Of a stretch of 64,000 nucleotides of DNA, positions 1 to 8,342 are shown one piece after another. Position numbers and translations under genes: made by a program. Every line of letters begins with the position of its first letter. Within the stretch, counting starts at the first letter, position 1. Origin of the DNA: Brevundimonas sp. UBA5936 (lineage in GTDB: Bacteria > Pseudomonadota > Alphaproteobacteria > Caulobacterales > Caulobacteraceae); assembly GCA_002430835.1 (NCBI GenBank), contig DJDA01000153.1, forward strand, positions 1-64,000, read 5' to 3'. A model generated the notes under the pieces. That model saw only the letters and a program-made list of their open reading frames with translations, searched no databases and was not told the origin of the DNA.

Positions 1-673
1 CGAGGCCGGGCCGCTGTGGATCGCGGCCCGGCGTCAATCCGCCGGGCGGGGCCGTCGCGGCCGCGCCTGGGACAGCCGGGACGGCAATCTGGCCACGACC
101 CTGCTGCTGACGCTGAACCGCACTCCGGCCGAGGCGGCGCAACTGACCTTCGCCGCCGCACTGGCGGTGGCCGATCTGCTGGACCGTTATGTCCCACCCG
201 CGCTGGTCAGCATCAAATGGCCCAATGACGTGCTGCTGGACGGGCGAAAGTCGTCGGGCATCCTGATCGAATCCGGTCCTGCGCCGTCTGGCGGCCTGTG
301 GCTGGCCGTGGGCATCGGCGTGAACCTGTCCCACGCGCCCGAAGGGACCGAGCGCCCGACCACCTGCATCGCCGAGCACCTGCGTCACGACGTGGCCGCC
401 GCGCCGTCGATGGAGGAGGGGGCGAGGGCGCTGGCCGAAACCTTCGACGCCTGGTTGGAACGCTGGACGCGCTTGGGCTTTCAGCCGGTGCTGGACGCCT
501 GGGTCGCGCGGACGCCGGGCCTGTTCGGGCCATGCACGGCGCGGTTGAGCCATGAAACCCTGAGCGGGATCGCCGACGGCGTCGAGGCCGACGGGGCCCT
601 GCGCCTGAAACTGCCGGACGGAAGCCTGCGGGTCATCTCCGCCGGCGACGTCTTCTTCGGAGAGGCCGCCTGA
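1..673 (+). CDS. birA: Biotin--[acetyl-CoA-carboxylase] ligase, 5'-truncated by the window edge
   Basis: Activates biotin with ATP and transfers it to the biotin carboxyl carrier protein. The reading frame is open from base 2, so the start lies outside the window. The visible part carries the ligase core: a Gly/Arg-rich biotinyl-AMP loop (GRGRRGRAW, about bases 55-85), a GNL segment, the KWPNDVLL motif and the KSSGILIE motif, followed by a small C-terminal beta domain (ALRLKLPDGSLRVISAGDV). No N-terminal HTH is visible, but that region would be missing anyway. The stop overlaps the coaX start by one base, an arrangement that suggests translational coupling of two cofactor genes. Confidence 0.93.
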   Translation, partial: EAGPLWIAARRQSAGRGRRGRAWDSRDGNLATTLLLTLNRTPAEAAQLTFAAALAVADLLDRYVPPALVSIKWPNDVLLDGRKSSGILIESGPAPSGGLWLAVGIGVNLSHAPEGTERPTTCIAEHLRHDVAAAPSMEEGARALAETFDAWLERWTRLGFQPVLDAWVARTPGLFGPCTARLSHETLSGIADGVEADGALRLKLPDGSLRVISAGDVFFGEAA

Positions 674-1464
674 TGCTGCTGGCGATCGAGCAAGGCAACA
701 CGAATACGCTTTTCGCCGTTCACGATGGCGAAGAGTGGATCTTCCAGTGGCGCACCGCCACCGATCCCATGCGCACGGCCGATGAATACGCCGTCTGGCT
801 GCATCAACTGTTCGAGATGCGCGGCCAGGGCCAGACCATGGCCGACATGGACGGCTGCATCATCTCCAGCGTGGTGCCGCAGTCGATCTTCAACCTGCGC
901 AACCTGGCGCGGCGCTATCTGAACGTCGAACCCCTGGTGATCGGCGAGAACGTCAAACTGGGCATTGAGGTCCGCATCCATAAGCCCAGCGAGGCCGGGG
1001 CCGACCGTCTGGTCAACGCCATCGGCGCGCTTCAGGTCTATGAGGGCGACCTGTTGCTGATCGACAGCGGCACGGCGACGACCTTCGACGTCGTGTCCGG
1101 GGCGAACGGGCAGGGTGCGGGGGCCTTTGAAGGCGGGCTGATCGCGCCGGGCATCAACCTGTCGCTTCAGGCCCTGCACGAGGCGGCGGCCAAGCTGCCG
1201 CGCATCGCCATCCAGCGCCCCGACACCGTGATCGGGCGCGACACCGTCACCTCCATGCAATCGGGCGTCTTCTGGGGCTATATCGCCCTGATCGAAGGGC
1301 TGGTGGACCGTATCAAGGCCGAGTGGGGCAAGCCCATGACGGTCATCGGCACCGGCGGCGTCGCCTCCCTGTTCGAGGGCGCAACCGACTCTATCGACCG
1401 GTTTGATCCGGACCTGACCATCCGCGGCCTACTCGAAATCTGGCGGCGGAACTCCCATCTGTAA
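673..1464 (+). CDS. coaX: Type III pantothenate kinase
   Basis: Catalyses the first step of CoA synthesis, phosphorylation of pantothenate. The protein has 263 residues, normal for CoaX. It shows the ASKHA phosphate loop near the N-terminus (IEQGNTNT, residues 5-12), the GADR-type motif (AGADRLVNA, about residue 107) and the second phosphate motif DSGTATT (residues 131-137). The first acidic residue of the phosphate loop is Glu instead of the Asp of the founding members; from memory this is usual in alphaproteobacterial CoaX. The ATG overlaps the birA stop, and rnj starts seven bases after the coaX stop, so birA-coaX-rnj is probably one transcript. Confidence 0.95.
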   Translation: MLLAIEQGNTNTLFAVHDGEEWIFQWRTATDPMRTADEYAVWLHQLFEMRGQGQTMADMDGCIISSVVPQSIFNLRNLARRYLNVEPLVIGENVKLGIEVRIHKPSEAGADRLVNAIGALQVYEGDLLLIDSGTATTFDVVSGANGQGAGAFEGGLIAPGINLSLQALHEAAAKLPRIAIQRPDTVIGRDTVTSMQSGVFWGYIALIEGLVDRIKAEWGKPMTVIGTGGVASLFEGATDSIDRFDPDLTIRGLLEIWRRNSHL

Positions 1465-1470
1465 GGCCGT

Positions 1471-3147
1471 ATGAAAAAGCAAAATCAAAACGACGAACTC
1501 GTCTTCCTGCCGCTGGGCGGCTCGAACGAGGTCGGCATGAACCTGAACGCCTATGGTTTCGGCCCGGCGCATGACCGCAAATGGATCATCGTCGACGTCG
1601 GCGTGACCTTCGGCGACCAGTCCACGCCGGGCGTGGACGTCATCGTGCCCGATCCGACCTTCCTGGAAGGCGAGAACATTCTGGGCATTGTGCTGACGCA
1701 CGCCCACGAAGACCATATCGGCGCCCTGGGCTGGCTGTGGCCGCGCATTCAGGCGCCGCTGTACGCCACGCCCTTCACCGCCTTCCTGATCCGCGAGAAG
1801 CTGCGCGACGCGGGCATCTATGAAGATGTCGAGTTGCATGAGGCACCGCTGGGTTCGACGGTGAACCTGGGCCCGTTCGAGGTGACCTATGTCACCATCA
1901 CCCACTCGATCGCCGAGCCGAACGGCCTGGCCATCAAGACGCCGCTGGGCACGGTGCTGCACACGGGCGACTGGAAGATCGACAACGATCCGGTCGTGGG
2001 AGAGCGCACCGACGTCGACTTCATCCAGAAGCTGGGCGACGAGGGCGTCCTGGCGATGGTGTGCGACTCCACCAACGTCTTCGTGGACGGCGTCGCCGGG
2101 TCCGAAGGCGATGTGAAGGTCAAGCTGGCCGAACTGATCCAGGGCCTGAAGGGCCGGGTCGCCGTGGGTTGCTTCGCCTCGAACGTCGCGCGGATGCACA
2201 GCGTCATCAGCGCGGCCGAGGCCGCCGGGCGCCGCGTGGCCCTGGCCGGGCGCTCGATGCACCGCATCACCGCCGCCGCCAAGTCGGTCGGCATGTTGAA
2301 CGACATCAAGCCCTTCCTGTCCGAACAGGAGGCCAAGGTCTGGCCGGCCGACGAAATCCTGTACCTGTGCACCGGCAGCCAGGGCGAGGCGCGCGCCGCC
2401 CTGTCGCGCGTGGCCGAAGGGACGCATCCCTTCATCAAGCTGGGCGAGGGGGATCACTGCATCTTCTCGTCGCGCGTCATCCCCGGCAACGAGCTGTCCA
2501 TCGGCCGTCTGCAGGACAAGATGGCTGAGCGCGGAATCCGCATCTACACCGAGAAGGATCACCCCGGCATCCACGTCTCGGGCCACCCGTGCCGCGACGA
2601 ACTGCGCCAGATGTATCAGTGGGCCCGGCCGCAGATCGCGGTGCCGACCCACGGCATGCGCCGCCACCTGATCGAGCACGGCAACCTGGCCAAAGACATG
2701 CAGGTGCCGGAGACGGTCACGCCGCGCAACGGCGACATGGTGCGCCTGGCGCCCGGACCCGCCGCCATCATTGACGAAGTGCCCTCGGGCCGTCTGTTCG
2801 TCGACGGCGGCATGCTGGTGGAAGAGGCCGGCGAGGCCCTGCGCGAGCGCAAGCACGCCGCCAGCAACGGCATTCTGATCGTCAGCTTCGCCCTGGACAA
2901 GCGCGGCCGGATCGCCAGCGACATCGACGTGCGCGGCATCGGCCTGCCGGGCGACGCCGACCGTCCGCTGGGCGATGTGCTGGACGACATGGCCGAGCGC
3001 GTCGAGAACACGGTGCGCGGCCTGAAGGGCGAGGCGCTGGAAGACGAAGCCGTCATCGAACAGGCGGTCAGCCGGACCTTGAAGAAGGCCAGCCAGCAGA
3101 TCTGGGATCGTCGTCCGATCGTGGAAACCGTGGTGCTGAGGCTCTGA
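1471..3147 (+). CDS. rnj: Ribonuclease J (metallo-beta-lactamase / beta-CASP RNase)
   Basis: 5'-3' exoribonuclease/endoribonuclease of RNA maturation and decay, 558 residues. The Zn-binding HAHEDH motif is at residues 77-82, preceded by a GG-SNEVGMN strand. Further metal motifs follow (HTGDWKID; CDSTN). The beta-CASP portion contains SGHPCRDEL and PTHGMRRH. Alphaproteobacteria often carry RNase J alongside RNase E, so this is expected for the group. It sits seven bases after coaX and shares its stop with the start of the DUF3088 gene downstream. Confidence 0.95.
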   Translation: MKKQNQNDELVFLPLGGSNEVGMNLNAYGFGPAHDRKWIIVDVGVTFGDQSTPGVDVIVPDPTFLEGENILGIVLTHAHEDHIGALGWLWPRIQAPLYATPFTAFLIREKLRDAGIYEDVELHEAPLGSTVNLGPFEVTYVTITHSIAEPNGLAIKTPLGTVLHTGDWKIDNDPVVGERTDVDFIQKLGDEGVLAMVCDSTNVFVDGVAGSEGDVKVKLAELIQGLKGRVAVGCFASNVARMHSVISAAEAAGRRVALAGRSMHRITAAAKSVGMLNDIKPFLSEQEAKVWPADEILYLCTGSQGEARAALSRVAEGTHPFIKLGEGDHCIFSSRVIPGNELSIGRLQDKMAERGIRIYTEKDHPGIHVSGHPCRDELRQMYQWARPQIAVPTHGMRRHLIEHGNLAKDMQVPETVTPRNGDMVRLAPGPAAIIDEVPSGRLFVDGGMLVEEAGEALRERKHAASNGILIVSFALDKRGRIASDIDVRGIGLPGDADRPLGDVLDDMAERVENTVRGLKGEALEDEAVIEQAVSRTLKKASQQIWDRRPIVETVVLRL

Positions 3148-3485
3148 TGGCGGACCGTCTGTATCTTCTGAACGCCGACTGGTTCGACGATCAGGGCGGG
3201 CCATGGTTCTGCCCGCCCGGCGCGCGGATCGAGGGGGTGCTGGGCCTGTACCCGCGCCTGCGCGAGCATCTGACGGTGACCCACCTGGATCACCCGCGCC
3301 CGCGCCCGGCCGTGATCGCCGAAGTGGGGGAGGCGAACCAGAGCTGTCCCCTGCTGGTGCTGGACGGCGAGTTCGACTGGCCCGACGCCCAGGTCAGCGA
3401 AGAGACCGGCGCGCGCTTCCTGCAGGACGACGCCATCCTGCCGTACTGGGCCGCGCGCTACGGGATCGGGCGGCCGCATCCGTAA
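3147..3485 (+). CDS. DUF3088-like small protein
   Basis: 112-residue protein whose ATG overlaps the rnj stop by one base. The N-terminal stretch (LYLLNADWFDD, then FCPPGARIEG) and the later RPRPAVIAEVGE and NQSCPLLVLDGE segments resemble DUF3088, a thioredoxin-like family of unknown function. The first motif here has one Cys (WFCPPGA), so a classic CXXC redox pair is not present; a second Cys lies in NQSCP. Coupling to rnj implies co-expression, but I cannot assign a function. The gene ends just before a palindromic repeat that may terminate the operon. Confidence 0.7.
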   Translation: MADRLYLLNADWFDDQGGPWFCPPGARIEGVLGLYPRLREHLTVTHLDHPRPRPAVIAEVGEANQSCPLLVLDGEFDWPDAQVSEETGARFLQDDAILPYWAARYGIGRPHP

Positions 3486-3492
3486 GCAGCGA

Positions 3493-3659
3493 ACCCTTCT
3501 CCCGATGGGAGAAGGTGGCCTGAAGGGCCGGATGAGGGTTCCCGGCTGAAGTCGGCGAAAGCCGTTGCAAATCGGCTGATTGCGGAACCCTCACCCTTTC
3601 GCCTGTTCCAATCGCTCCGCTCTTGGAGGCTCAAGCCCTCTCCCATCGGGAGAGGGGGT
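3493..3659. repeat. Intergenic palindromic repeat (REP/RPE-like)
   Basis: Two outer hairpins frame the element: CCTTCTCCC-GAT-GGGAGAAGG at 3495-3515 and CCCTCTCCC-ATC-GGGAGAGGG at 3636-3656. Inside, GAGGGTTCC near 3534 is complementary to GGAACCCTC near 3583. It fills the space between two convergent genes and contains no ORF with a plausible start. Each outer hairpin could help terminate transcription, though neither has a strong U-tract. Elements of this appearance are common between genes in proteobacteria. Confidence 0.7.
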
Positions 3660-4012
3660 TAGAGCGTGACCTTGCGGTAGTTGTCGCGGTCCAGCGCGCC
3701 GATCTCGACCGAGATCTGGCGGGGGCCGTCATAGGGCGCGACGCCGGCCAGCAGGGCGGCCTGCACGGCTTCGCCCAGGGCGGTTTTCTGTTCCTGGGTG
3801 CGGCCGCTGAGGATGCGCAGGTCGCAGTGGACCATGGCCTGATCCGGGTCGCCGTCGGCGATGATCAGGCGGTCGCAGCGCACGATGCGCGTCTTGCAGG
3901 CGGGAAGGGTCGCGCCGACCGTCTCGACACAGAGGCGATGAATCTCCAGCGCCAGGGCGCGCCAGTCGGTCGCGTCGAAATGGGTGGAGTGTTCCAGCGT
4001 AATCTGTGGCAT
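3659..4012 (-). CDS. 5-carboxymethyl-2-hydroxymuconate delta-isomerase family tautomerase
   Basis: 117-residue protein starting Met-Pro; in this family the Met is removed and Pro acts as catalytic base. The sequence MPQITLEHS, then RIVRCDRLIIADGD and the C-terminal ISVEIGALDRDNYRK match the CHMI (HpcD-like) pattern. HpcD works in homoprotocatechuate degradation, but no other gene of that pathway is in the window, so the true substrate is unclear. It is convergent with the DUF3088 gene across the repeat and divergent from the DUF1467 gene. Confidence 0.8.
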   Translation of the reverse strand: MPQITLEHSTHFDATDWRALALEIHRLCVETVGATLPACKTRIVRCDRLIIADGDPDQAMVHCDLRILSGRTQEQKTALGEAVQAALLAGVAPYDGPRQISVEIGALDRDNYRKVTL

Positions 4013-4086
4013 TCAGGGCGTCCTTGTTGCAGCGCCTCTCCTTATCGCGCCGCGACGATGATTGCGATGAACGGACTCTAGAGACG

Positions 4087-4353
4087 ATGCCCCTTGGCCC
4101 CTTCACCCTGGTCGCCACCTTTCTGACGGTGTGGTGGATCGTGTTGTTCGCGATTCTGCCGCTGGGCATGTCGGACCAGATCAAGGATCCGCCGACGGAC
4201 GGCACCCAGTGGGGCGCGCCGAAGAACCCGAACCTCAAGAAGAAGTTCATCACCACGACCTGGGTGTCGATCATCGTCTGGCTCATCATCGTCGCCATCG
4301 TCTGGATCGGCTGGACCCCCGTGCCCGATATCACCCACGCGAACGCGCTCTAG
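4087..4353 (+). CDS. DUF1467 family small inner-membrane protein
   Basis: 88-residue protein. I chose the ATG at 4087 (MPLGPFTLVATF) rather than an upstream in-frame start, because the family begins at this hydrophobic segment and upstream residues look non-coding. Two transmembrane helices are visible: residues about 7-24 and 59-78, separated by a polar loop with GTQWGAPKNPNLKKK. Such genes commonly sit directly upstream of proS in alphaproteobacteria, as here. Function is unknown. Confidence 0.82.
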   Translation: MPLGPFTLVATFLTVWWIVLFAILPLGMSDQIKDPPTDGTQWGAPKNPNLKKKFITTTWVSIIVWLIIVAIVWIGWTPVPDITHANAL

Positions 4354-4413
4354 CTTTCGCCCCCTTCGCCCGGTTAAACCTCGGGCCTGACTGAATTTGC
4401 CGAGAATCCTCCC

Positions 4414-5730
4414 ATGCGCCTGTCGCGCTACTTCCTGCCGATCCTGAAAGAAGCCCCCTCCGACGCCCAGATCGTGTCGCATCAGCTGATGCTGCGCGCG
4501 GGCATGATCAAGCAGGAGGCCGCCGGCATCTACGCCTGGCTGCCATTGGGCCTGCGGGTGCTGCGCAAGATCGAAGGCATCGTCCGCGACGAGCAGGTCA
4601 AGGCCGGCGCCGTCGAACTGCTGATGCCGACGTTGCAACTGGCGGACCTGTGGCGCGAGAGCGGTCGCTACGACGCCTATGGCCCCGAGATGCTGCGCAT
4701 CACCGACCGTCACGAGCGCGAACTGCTGTACGGGCCGACCAACGAGGAAATGGTCACGGACATCTTCCGGGCCTATGTGAAGTCGTACAAGGCTCTGCCG
4801 CTGAACCTCTTCCACATCCAGTGGAAGTTCCGCGACGAGCGCCGCCCGCGCTTCGGCGTCATGCGCGGCCGCGAGTTCCTGATGAAGGACGCCTATTCCT
4901 TCGATCTGGACGAGGCCTCGGCCCGCATCGCCTACAAGCGGATGTTCGCCGCCTATCTGAACACCTTCGCTCGGCTGGGCCTGAAGGCGGTGCCGATGCG
5001 CGCTGACACCGGCCCGATCGGCGGCGACCTGAGCCACGAGTTCATCGTCCTGGCCGAGACCGGCGAGAGCGAGGTCTTCTGCGACCGCAAGCTGGTCGAG
5101 ATGGCCGCACCCGGCCACAATCTCAGCGTCGAACAGTTGGAGGGCGTGTTCAACGAACGCACGGCCCTCTACGCCGCGACCGAGGAAATGCACGACGTCG
5201 CCCAGTTCGAGACCCAGACCGCCGAAGGCGACCGCCTGTCGGCGCGCGGCATCGAGGTCGGCCACATCTTCTACTTCGGCACCAAATACTCGGCCGCCAT
5301 GAAGGCCAAGGTCGCCGGGCCGAACGGCCAAGACACCGAGGTCCACATGGGCAGCTACGGCGTCGGCGTGTCGCGCCTGCTGGGCGCCATCATCGAGGCC
5401 AGCCATGACGAGGGCGGCATCATCTGGCCGGATTCGGTCGCACCGTTCGACGTGGTGGTGATCAACCTGCGCGCCAGCGACGAGGCGGTCTCGGCCGCCT
5501 GTGAAGACGCCGTGGCCAAGCTGGAAGCCCTGGGCAAGGACGTCCTCTACGACGACACGGACGAGCGGCCGGGCGGCAAGTTCGCCACCGCCGACCTGAT
5601 CGGCGTGCCGTGGCAGCTGACCATCGGGCCCAAGGGCCTGGCTGACGGCGTGGTCGAACTGAAGCGCCGCGCCACCGGCGAGAAGCAGAGCCTGTCGCTG
5701 GACGCCGCCCTGGAGCTGCTGACGAAATGA
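4414..5730 (+). CDS. proS: Prolyl-tRNA synthetase, short alphaproteobacterial type
   Basis: Charges tRNA-Pro. At 438 residues it is the compact form without the large editing (INS) insertion found in the 570-residue enterobacterial enzyme. Class II aminoacyl-tRNA synthetase features are clear: the N-terminal MRLSRYFLPILKEAP, motif 2 region with FRDERRPRFGVMRGREF, and motif 3 GVGVSRLLGA, followed by an anticodon-binding domain. Its last four bases overlap the lolC/E start (ATGA), so the tRNA synthetase and the lipoprotein exporter are co-transcribed. Confidence 0.97.
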   Translation: MRLSRYFLPILKEAPSDAQIVSHQLMLRAGMIKQEAAGIYAWLPLGLRVLRKIEGIVRDEQVKAGAVELLMPTLQLADLWRESGRYDAYGPEMLRITDRHERELLYGPTNEEMVTDIFRAYVKSYKALPLNLFHIQWKFRDERRPRFGVMRGREFLMKDAYSFDLDEASARIAYKRMFAAYLNTFARLGLKAVPMRADTGPIGGDLSHEFIVLAETGESEVFCDRKLVEMAAPGHNLSVEQLEGVFNERTALYAATEEMHDVAQFETQTAEGDRLSARGIEVGHIFYFGTKYSAAMKAKVAGPNGQDTEVHMGSYGVGVSRLLGAIIEASHDEGGIIWPDSVAPFDVVVINLRASDEAVSAACEDAVAKLEALGKDVLYDDTDERPGGKFATADLIGVPWQLTIGPKGLADGVVELKRRATGEKQSLSLDAALELLTK

Positions 5731-7040
5731 CCGACGCCGCGACGGCTTCCGCCCCGCAGCCCGCGCCCAAGCCGGCCGGCCCGTTCTCCAGCTGGGAGAT
5801 CGGGCTGGCGCTCCGCTATCTGCGCGCCAAGCGCAAGCAGGGCGGGGTGGCGCTGATCGCCATGATCAGCTTCATCGGCATCATGCTGGCCGTCGCCGTG
5901 CTGATCAGCGTGATGAGCATCATGGCGGGCTTCCGCGGCACGCTCATGGACCGGATCCTGTCGTTCAACGGCCATATGTATGTGCAGGGGCCGGTGCTCT
6001 ATGCGCCCGATCGCGACGCCGCGCTGAAGCGGATCGCCGACGTGCCGGGCGTGGTCGCGGTGACGCCCCTGATCGAAAGCCCGGCAATGTTCCGCGCTGG
6101 CGGGGCGGCGACCGGCGGCATGGTTCGCGGCGTGCGGCCGCAGGATCTGACCTCGACCAAGTTCGTCTATGACAGCCTGACCCCTGAGGCGCGCGAGCGG
6201 TTCGGCAAGGGCCAGTACGGCGGCGATCAGGTGCTGATCGGCAAGAGTCTGGCCGAGCAGATGGGCCTGCGCGAAGGCGACCCGATCTCCCTTTACACGC
6301 CGACCGGCGCAGACAGCGCCTTCGGCAATCTGGGCGGCTTGGAGAAGACCTATATCGTCGGCGGAATCTATACGTCGGGCGCGGCGGACTATGATCGCGC
6401 CTTCATCTTCATGCCGCTGGAACAGGCGCAACTGTTCTTCGGCAAGGACGGCGTCTGGGACGTCATCGAGATGAAGGTGGCGGAGCCCGATCTGGTCGAA
6501 AACCTGCTGACGCCGGTTCAGCGCGCGGCCGGACCGGGCAGCGTCGTCACCGATTGGCGCAATCGCCAGGCCGCCATCTGGGGCGCGCTGAAGGTCGAGC
6601 GCGTGGCCATGAGCATCATCCTGGGCATGGTGGTCGCCATCGCCGCCATGAACATCATCAGCGGCATCGTCATGCTGGTGAAGAACAAGACGCGCGACAT
6701 CGCCATCCTGCGCACCGTCGGCGCCAGCCAGTCGTCCATCCTGCGCATCTTCTTCATGTCGGGCGCGGCCATCGGCATCGGCGGCACCATCGCGGGCCTG
6801 GTTCTGGGCTTGCTGTTCTGCTGGAACATCGGGGCGATCCAGCATTTCCTCGAAGGCCTGCTGGGCGTCCAGCTGTTCAACGCCGAGGTCTATATGCTGG
6901 ATTCCGTTCCGGCCAAGGTGGACCCGTGGGACGTGACCTGGGTCGCGGTCTTCTCCTTCTTCATGAGCTGCCTGGCCAGCTTGCCGCCGTCGTGGAATGC
7001 GTCGCGCATCGATCCGGTGGAGGCCCTGCGCTTTGAATAG
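5727..7040 (+). CDS. lolC: Lipoprotein-releasing ABC transporter permease (LolC/LolE family)
   Basis: 437-residue inner-membrane permease that extracts mature outer-membrane lipoproteins and hands them to LolA. One N-terminal transmembrane helix (about residues 45-70, after LRYLRAKRKQGG) is followed by a large periplasmic MacB-like domain and three C-terminal helices (FtsX-type domain). Only one permease gene precedes lolD, so a homodimeric permease rather than a LolC/LolE heterodimer is likely; I cannot choose between the C and E names. Overlaps proS at its start and lolD at its end. Confidence 0.93.
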   Translation: MTDAATASAPQPAPKPAGPFSSWEIGLALRYLRAKRKQGGVALIAMISFIGIMLAVAVLISVMSIMAGFRGTLMDRILSFNGHMYVQGPVLYAPDRDAALKRIADVPGVVAVTPLIESPAMFRAGGAATGGMVRGVRPQDLTSTKFVYDSLTPEARERFGKGQYGGDQVLIGKSLAEQMGLREGDPISLYTPTGADSAFGNLGGLEKTYIVGGIYTSGAADYDRAFIFMPLEQAQLFFGKDGVWDVIEMKVAEPDLVENLLTPVQRAAGPGSVVTDWRNRQAAIWGALKVERVAMSIILGMVVAIAAMNIISGIVMLVKNKTRDIAILRTVGASQSSILRIFFMSGAAIGIGGTIAGLVLGLLFCWNIGAIQHFLEGLLGVQLFNAEVYMLDSVPAKVDPWDVTWVAVFSFFMSCLASLPPSWNASRIDPVEALRFE

Positions 7041-7776
7041 GTTGCTGAAGAAGAAGCCCGCCGTCGCCGCCGAGACGAACGGCGCCATCCTGTCGTTGCG
7101 CGGGGTGACGCGCACCTATCCGACGGCCCAGGGCGGGCTGACGGTGCTGAAGGGCGTCGATCTGGAGGTCATGCCGGGCGAGGTCGTCGGCCTGATCGGT
7201 CCCTCGGGCTCGGGCAAGTCCAGCCTGCTGCACGCGGCGGGTCTGCTGGAGCGGCCGACCAGCGGCCAGGTGCTGATCGACGGCGAGGACGTCGGCGGTC
7301 TGGACGAGCGGGCGCGCACGCGCCTGCGTCTGCACCGCATCGGCTTCGTCTATCAGTTCCATCACCTTCTGCCGGAGTTTGATGCTCTGGATAATGTGGC
7401 CCTGCCGATGCGCATCGCAGGCGTAGGGGAAGGGGAGGCGCGGCGTCGCGCGACCGAGAAGCTGACGGCGCTCGGTCTGGGCCAGCGAGTCACGCACCAG
7501 CCCGCGCAACTGTCGGGCGGCGAACAGCAGCGCGTCGCCATCGCCCGCGCCCTGGCCAACAGCCCGCGCCTGCTGCTGGCGGACGAGCCGACCGGCAACC
7601 TGGACCCGGCCACCAGCCAGGCGGTGTTCGAATCCCTGCGCGAACTGGCCAAGACCACGGGCGTCGCCGCCCTGATCGCCACGCACAACATGGAGCTGGC
7701 CGGTCACATGGACCGCGTCTTCGCCCTGAAGGACGGCCACCTGGAACAGCGGGCGGCCGAAAGCCACGCCTACTAG
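7033..7776 (+). CDS. lolD: Lipoprotein-releasing ABC transporter ATPase
   Basis: ATPase partner of the upstream permease. Walker A is GPSGSGKSS (about residues 56-64), Q-loop YQFHHLLPEFDALDN, signature LSGGEQQR and Walker B LLLADEPTGNLD, then a switch His in ATHNMEL. I prefer a TTG start at 7033: a GGTGGAGG sequence lies about 10 bases upstream and the protein then begins MNRLLKKK. An ATG at 6997 would extend the protein back into the permease gene with an atypical Arg/Trp-rich leader. Its stop overlaps the stop of the convergent gene by two bases. Confidence 0.94.
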   Translation: MNRLLKKKPAVAAETNGAILSLRGVTRTYPTAQGGLTVLKGVDLEVMPGEVVGLIGPSGSGKSSLLHAAGLLERPTSGQVLIDGEDVGGLDERARTRLRLHRIGFVYQFHHLLPEFDALDNVALPMRIAGVGEGEARRRATEKLTALGLGQRVTHQPAQLSGGEQQRVAIARALANSPRLLLADEPTGNLDPATSQAVFESLRELAKTTGVAALIATHNMELAGHMDRVFALKDGHLEQRAAESHAY

Positions 7777-8222
7777 GAGGCGATGAGCCGCGTCGTCGCC
7801 TTCAGCGGCGTGCGATAGGGCATCATGGTCCAATGCAGCGCAGCCGCGCCCAGCAGGGGCGGGACGTCGGCGTATCGGGGATGAACCGGGTCGATCGCGC
7901 GACGCAGGACCGCTGTCTCGTCCGGTCTGAGCGGCGGTTGAGACAGCGCCAGGACACGGTGGATGCGAAACTGCACCGTTTGCCGCCAGGCCTCCGTCGA
8001 CGCCGTCTCGCAGGGACTGGCGCCGAGCAGTTGAAGGAAGCCGTCAAGAGCGCCGGGCGATCCTTCCATGGCGTAGATGATGACGTCGTCCACACTGGCC
8101 GCCACGCCGGCGAGTCCCAACGACCGGGCTTGGTCGCGGCGCATATCGATCAGGGCCGGCCACCGTGCGCCTTGCGCGAAACCTGACGGAGGTCGGGTCA
8201 GGAATACGGCGCTTTGCAACAC
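7773..8222 (-). CDS. Unidentified 149-aa protein, possibly a degenerate BLUF-like domain
   Basis: Start chosen at GTG 8222, with GGAGG six bases upstream (complement of 8229-8233). I do not recognise a close family. The layout faintly resembles BLUF photoreceptors: a first strand (AVFLTR), a helix LIDMRRDQARSLGLAGV, a strand ending MEGSPGALDGFLQLL, and a late DPVHPRYADVPPLL...LHWTMM segment that recalls DPRH...W-M. The BLUF flavin residues (Tyr, Asn, Gln) do not appear, and about 45 extra residues separate the two halves. It is divergent from a response regulator, which suggests a functional pair. The ORF is credible; the fold is a guess. Confidence 0.5.
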   Translation of the reverse strand: MLQSAVFLTRPPSGFAQGARWPALIDMRRDQARSLGLAGVAASVDDVIIYAMEGSPGALDGFLQLLGASPCETASTEAWRQTVQFRIHRVLALSQPPLRPDETAVLRRAIDPVHPRYADVPPLLGAAALHWTMMPYRTPLKATTRLIAS

Positions 8223-8342
8223 AGCGAGCCTCCATGTTCGCCTCGGCGTAACTGAAATATCGTTCTGCGTATGCTCACGCGGGATCAACTGCGTGGGACT
8301 ACGAGGTTTTTCCCGCGCTAAGCCTTGCGTAGTTTCAACGAC

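Noticed and set aside
1429..3204. 591-codon minus-strand ORF over rnj
   Set aside because: Antisense shadow of RNase J. No motif, no ribosome site, and low-information His/Asp/Arg-rich composition.
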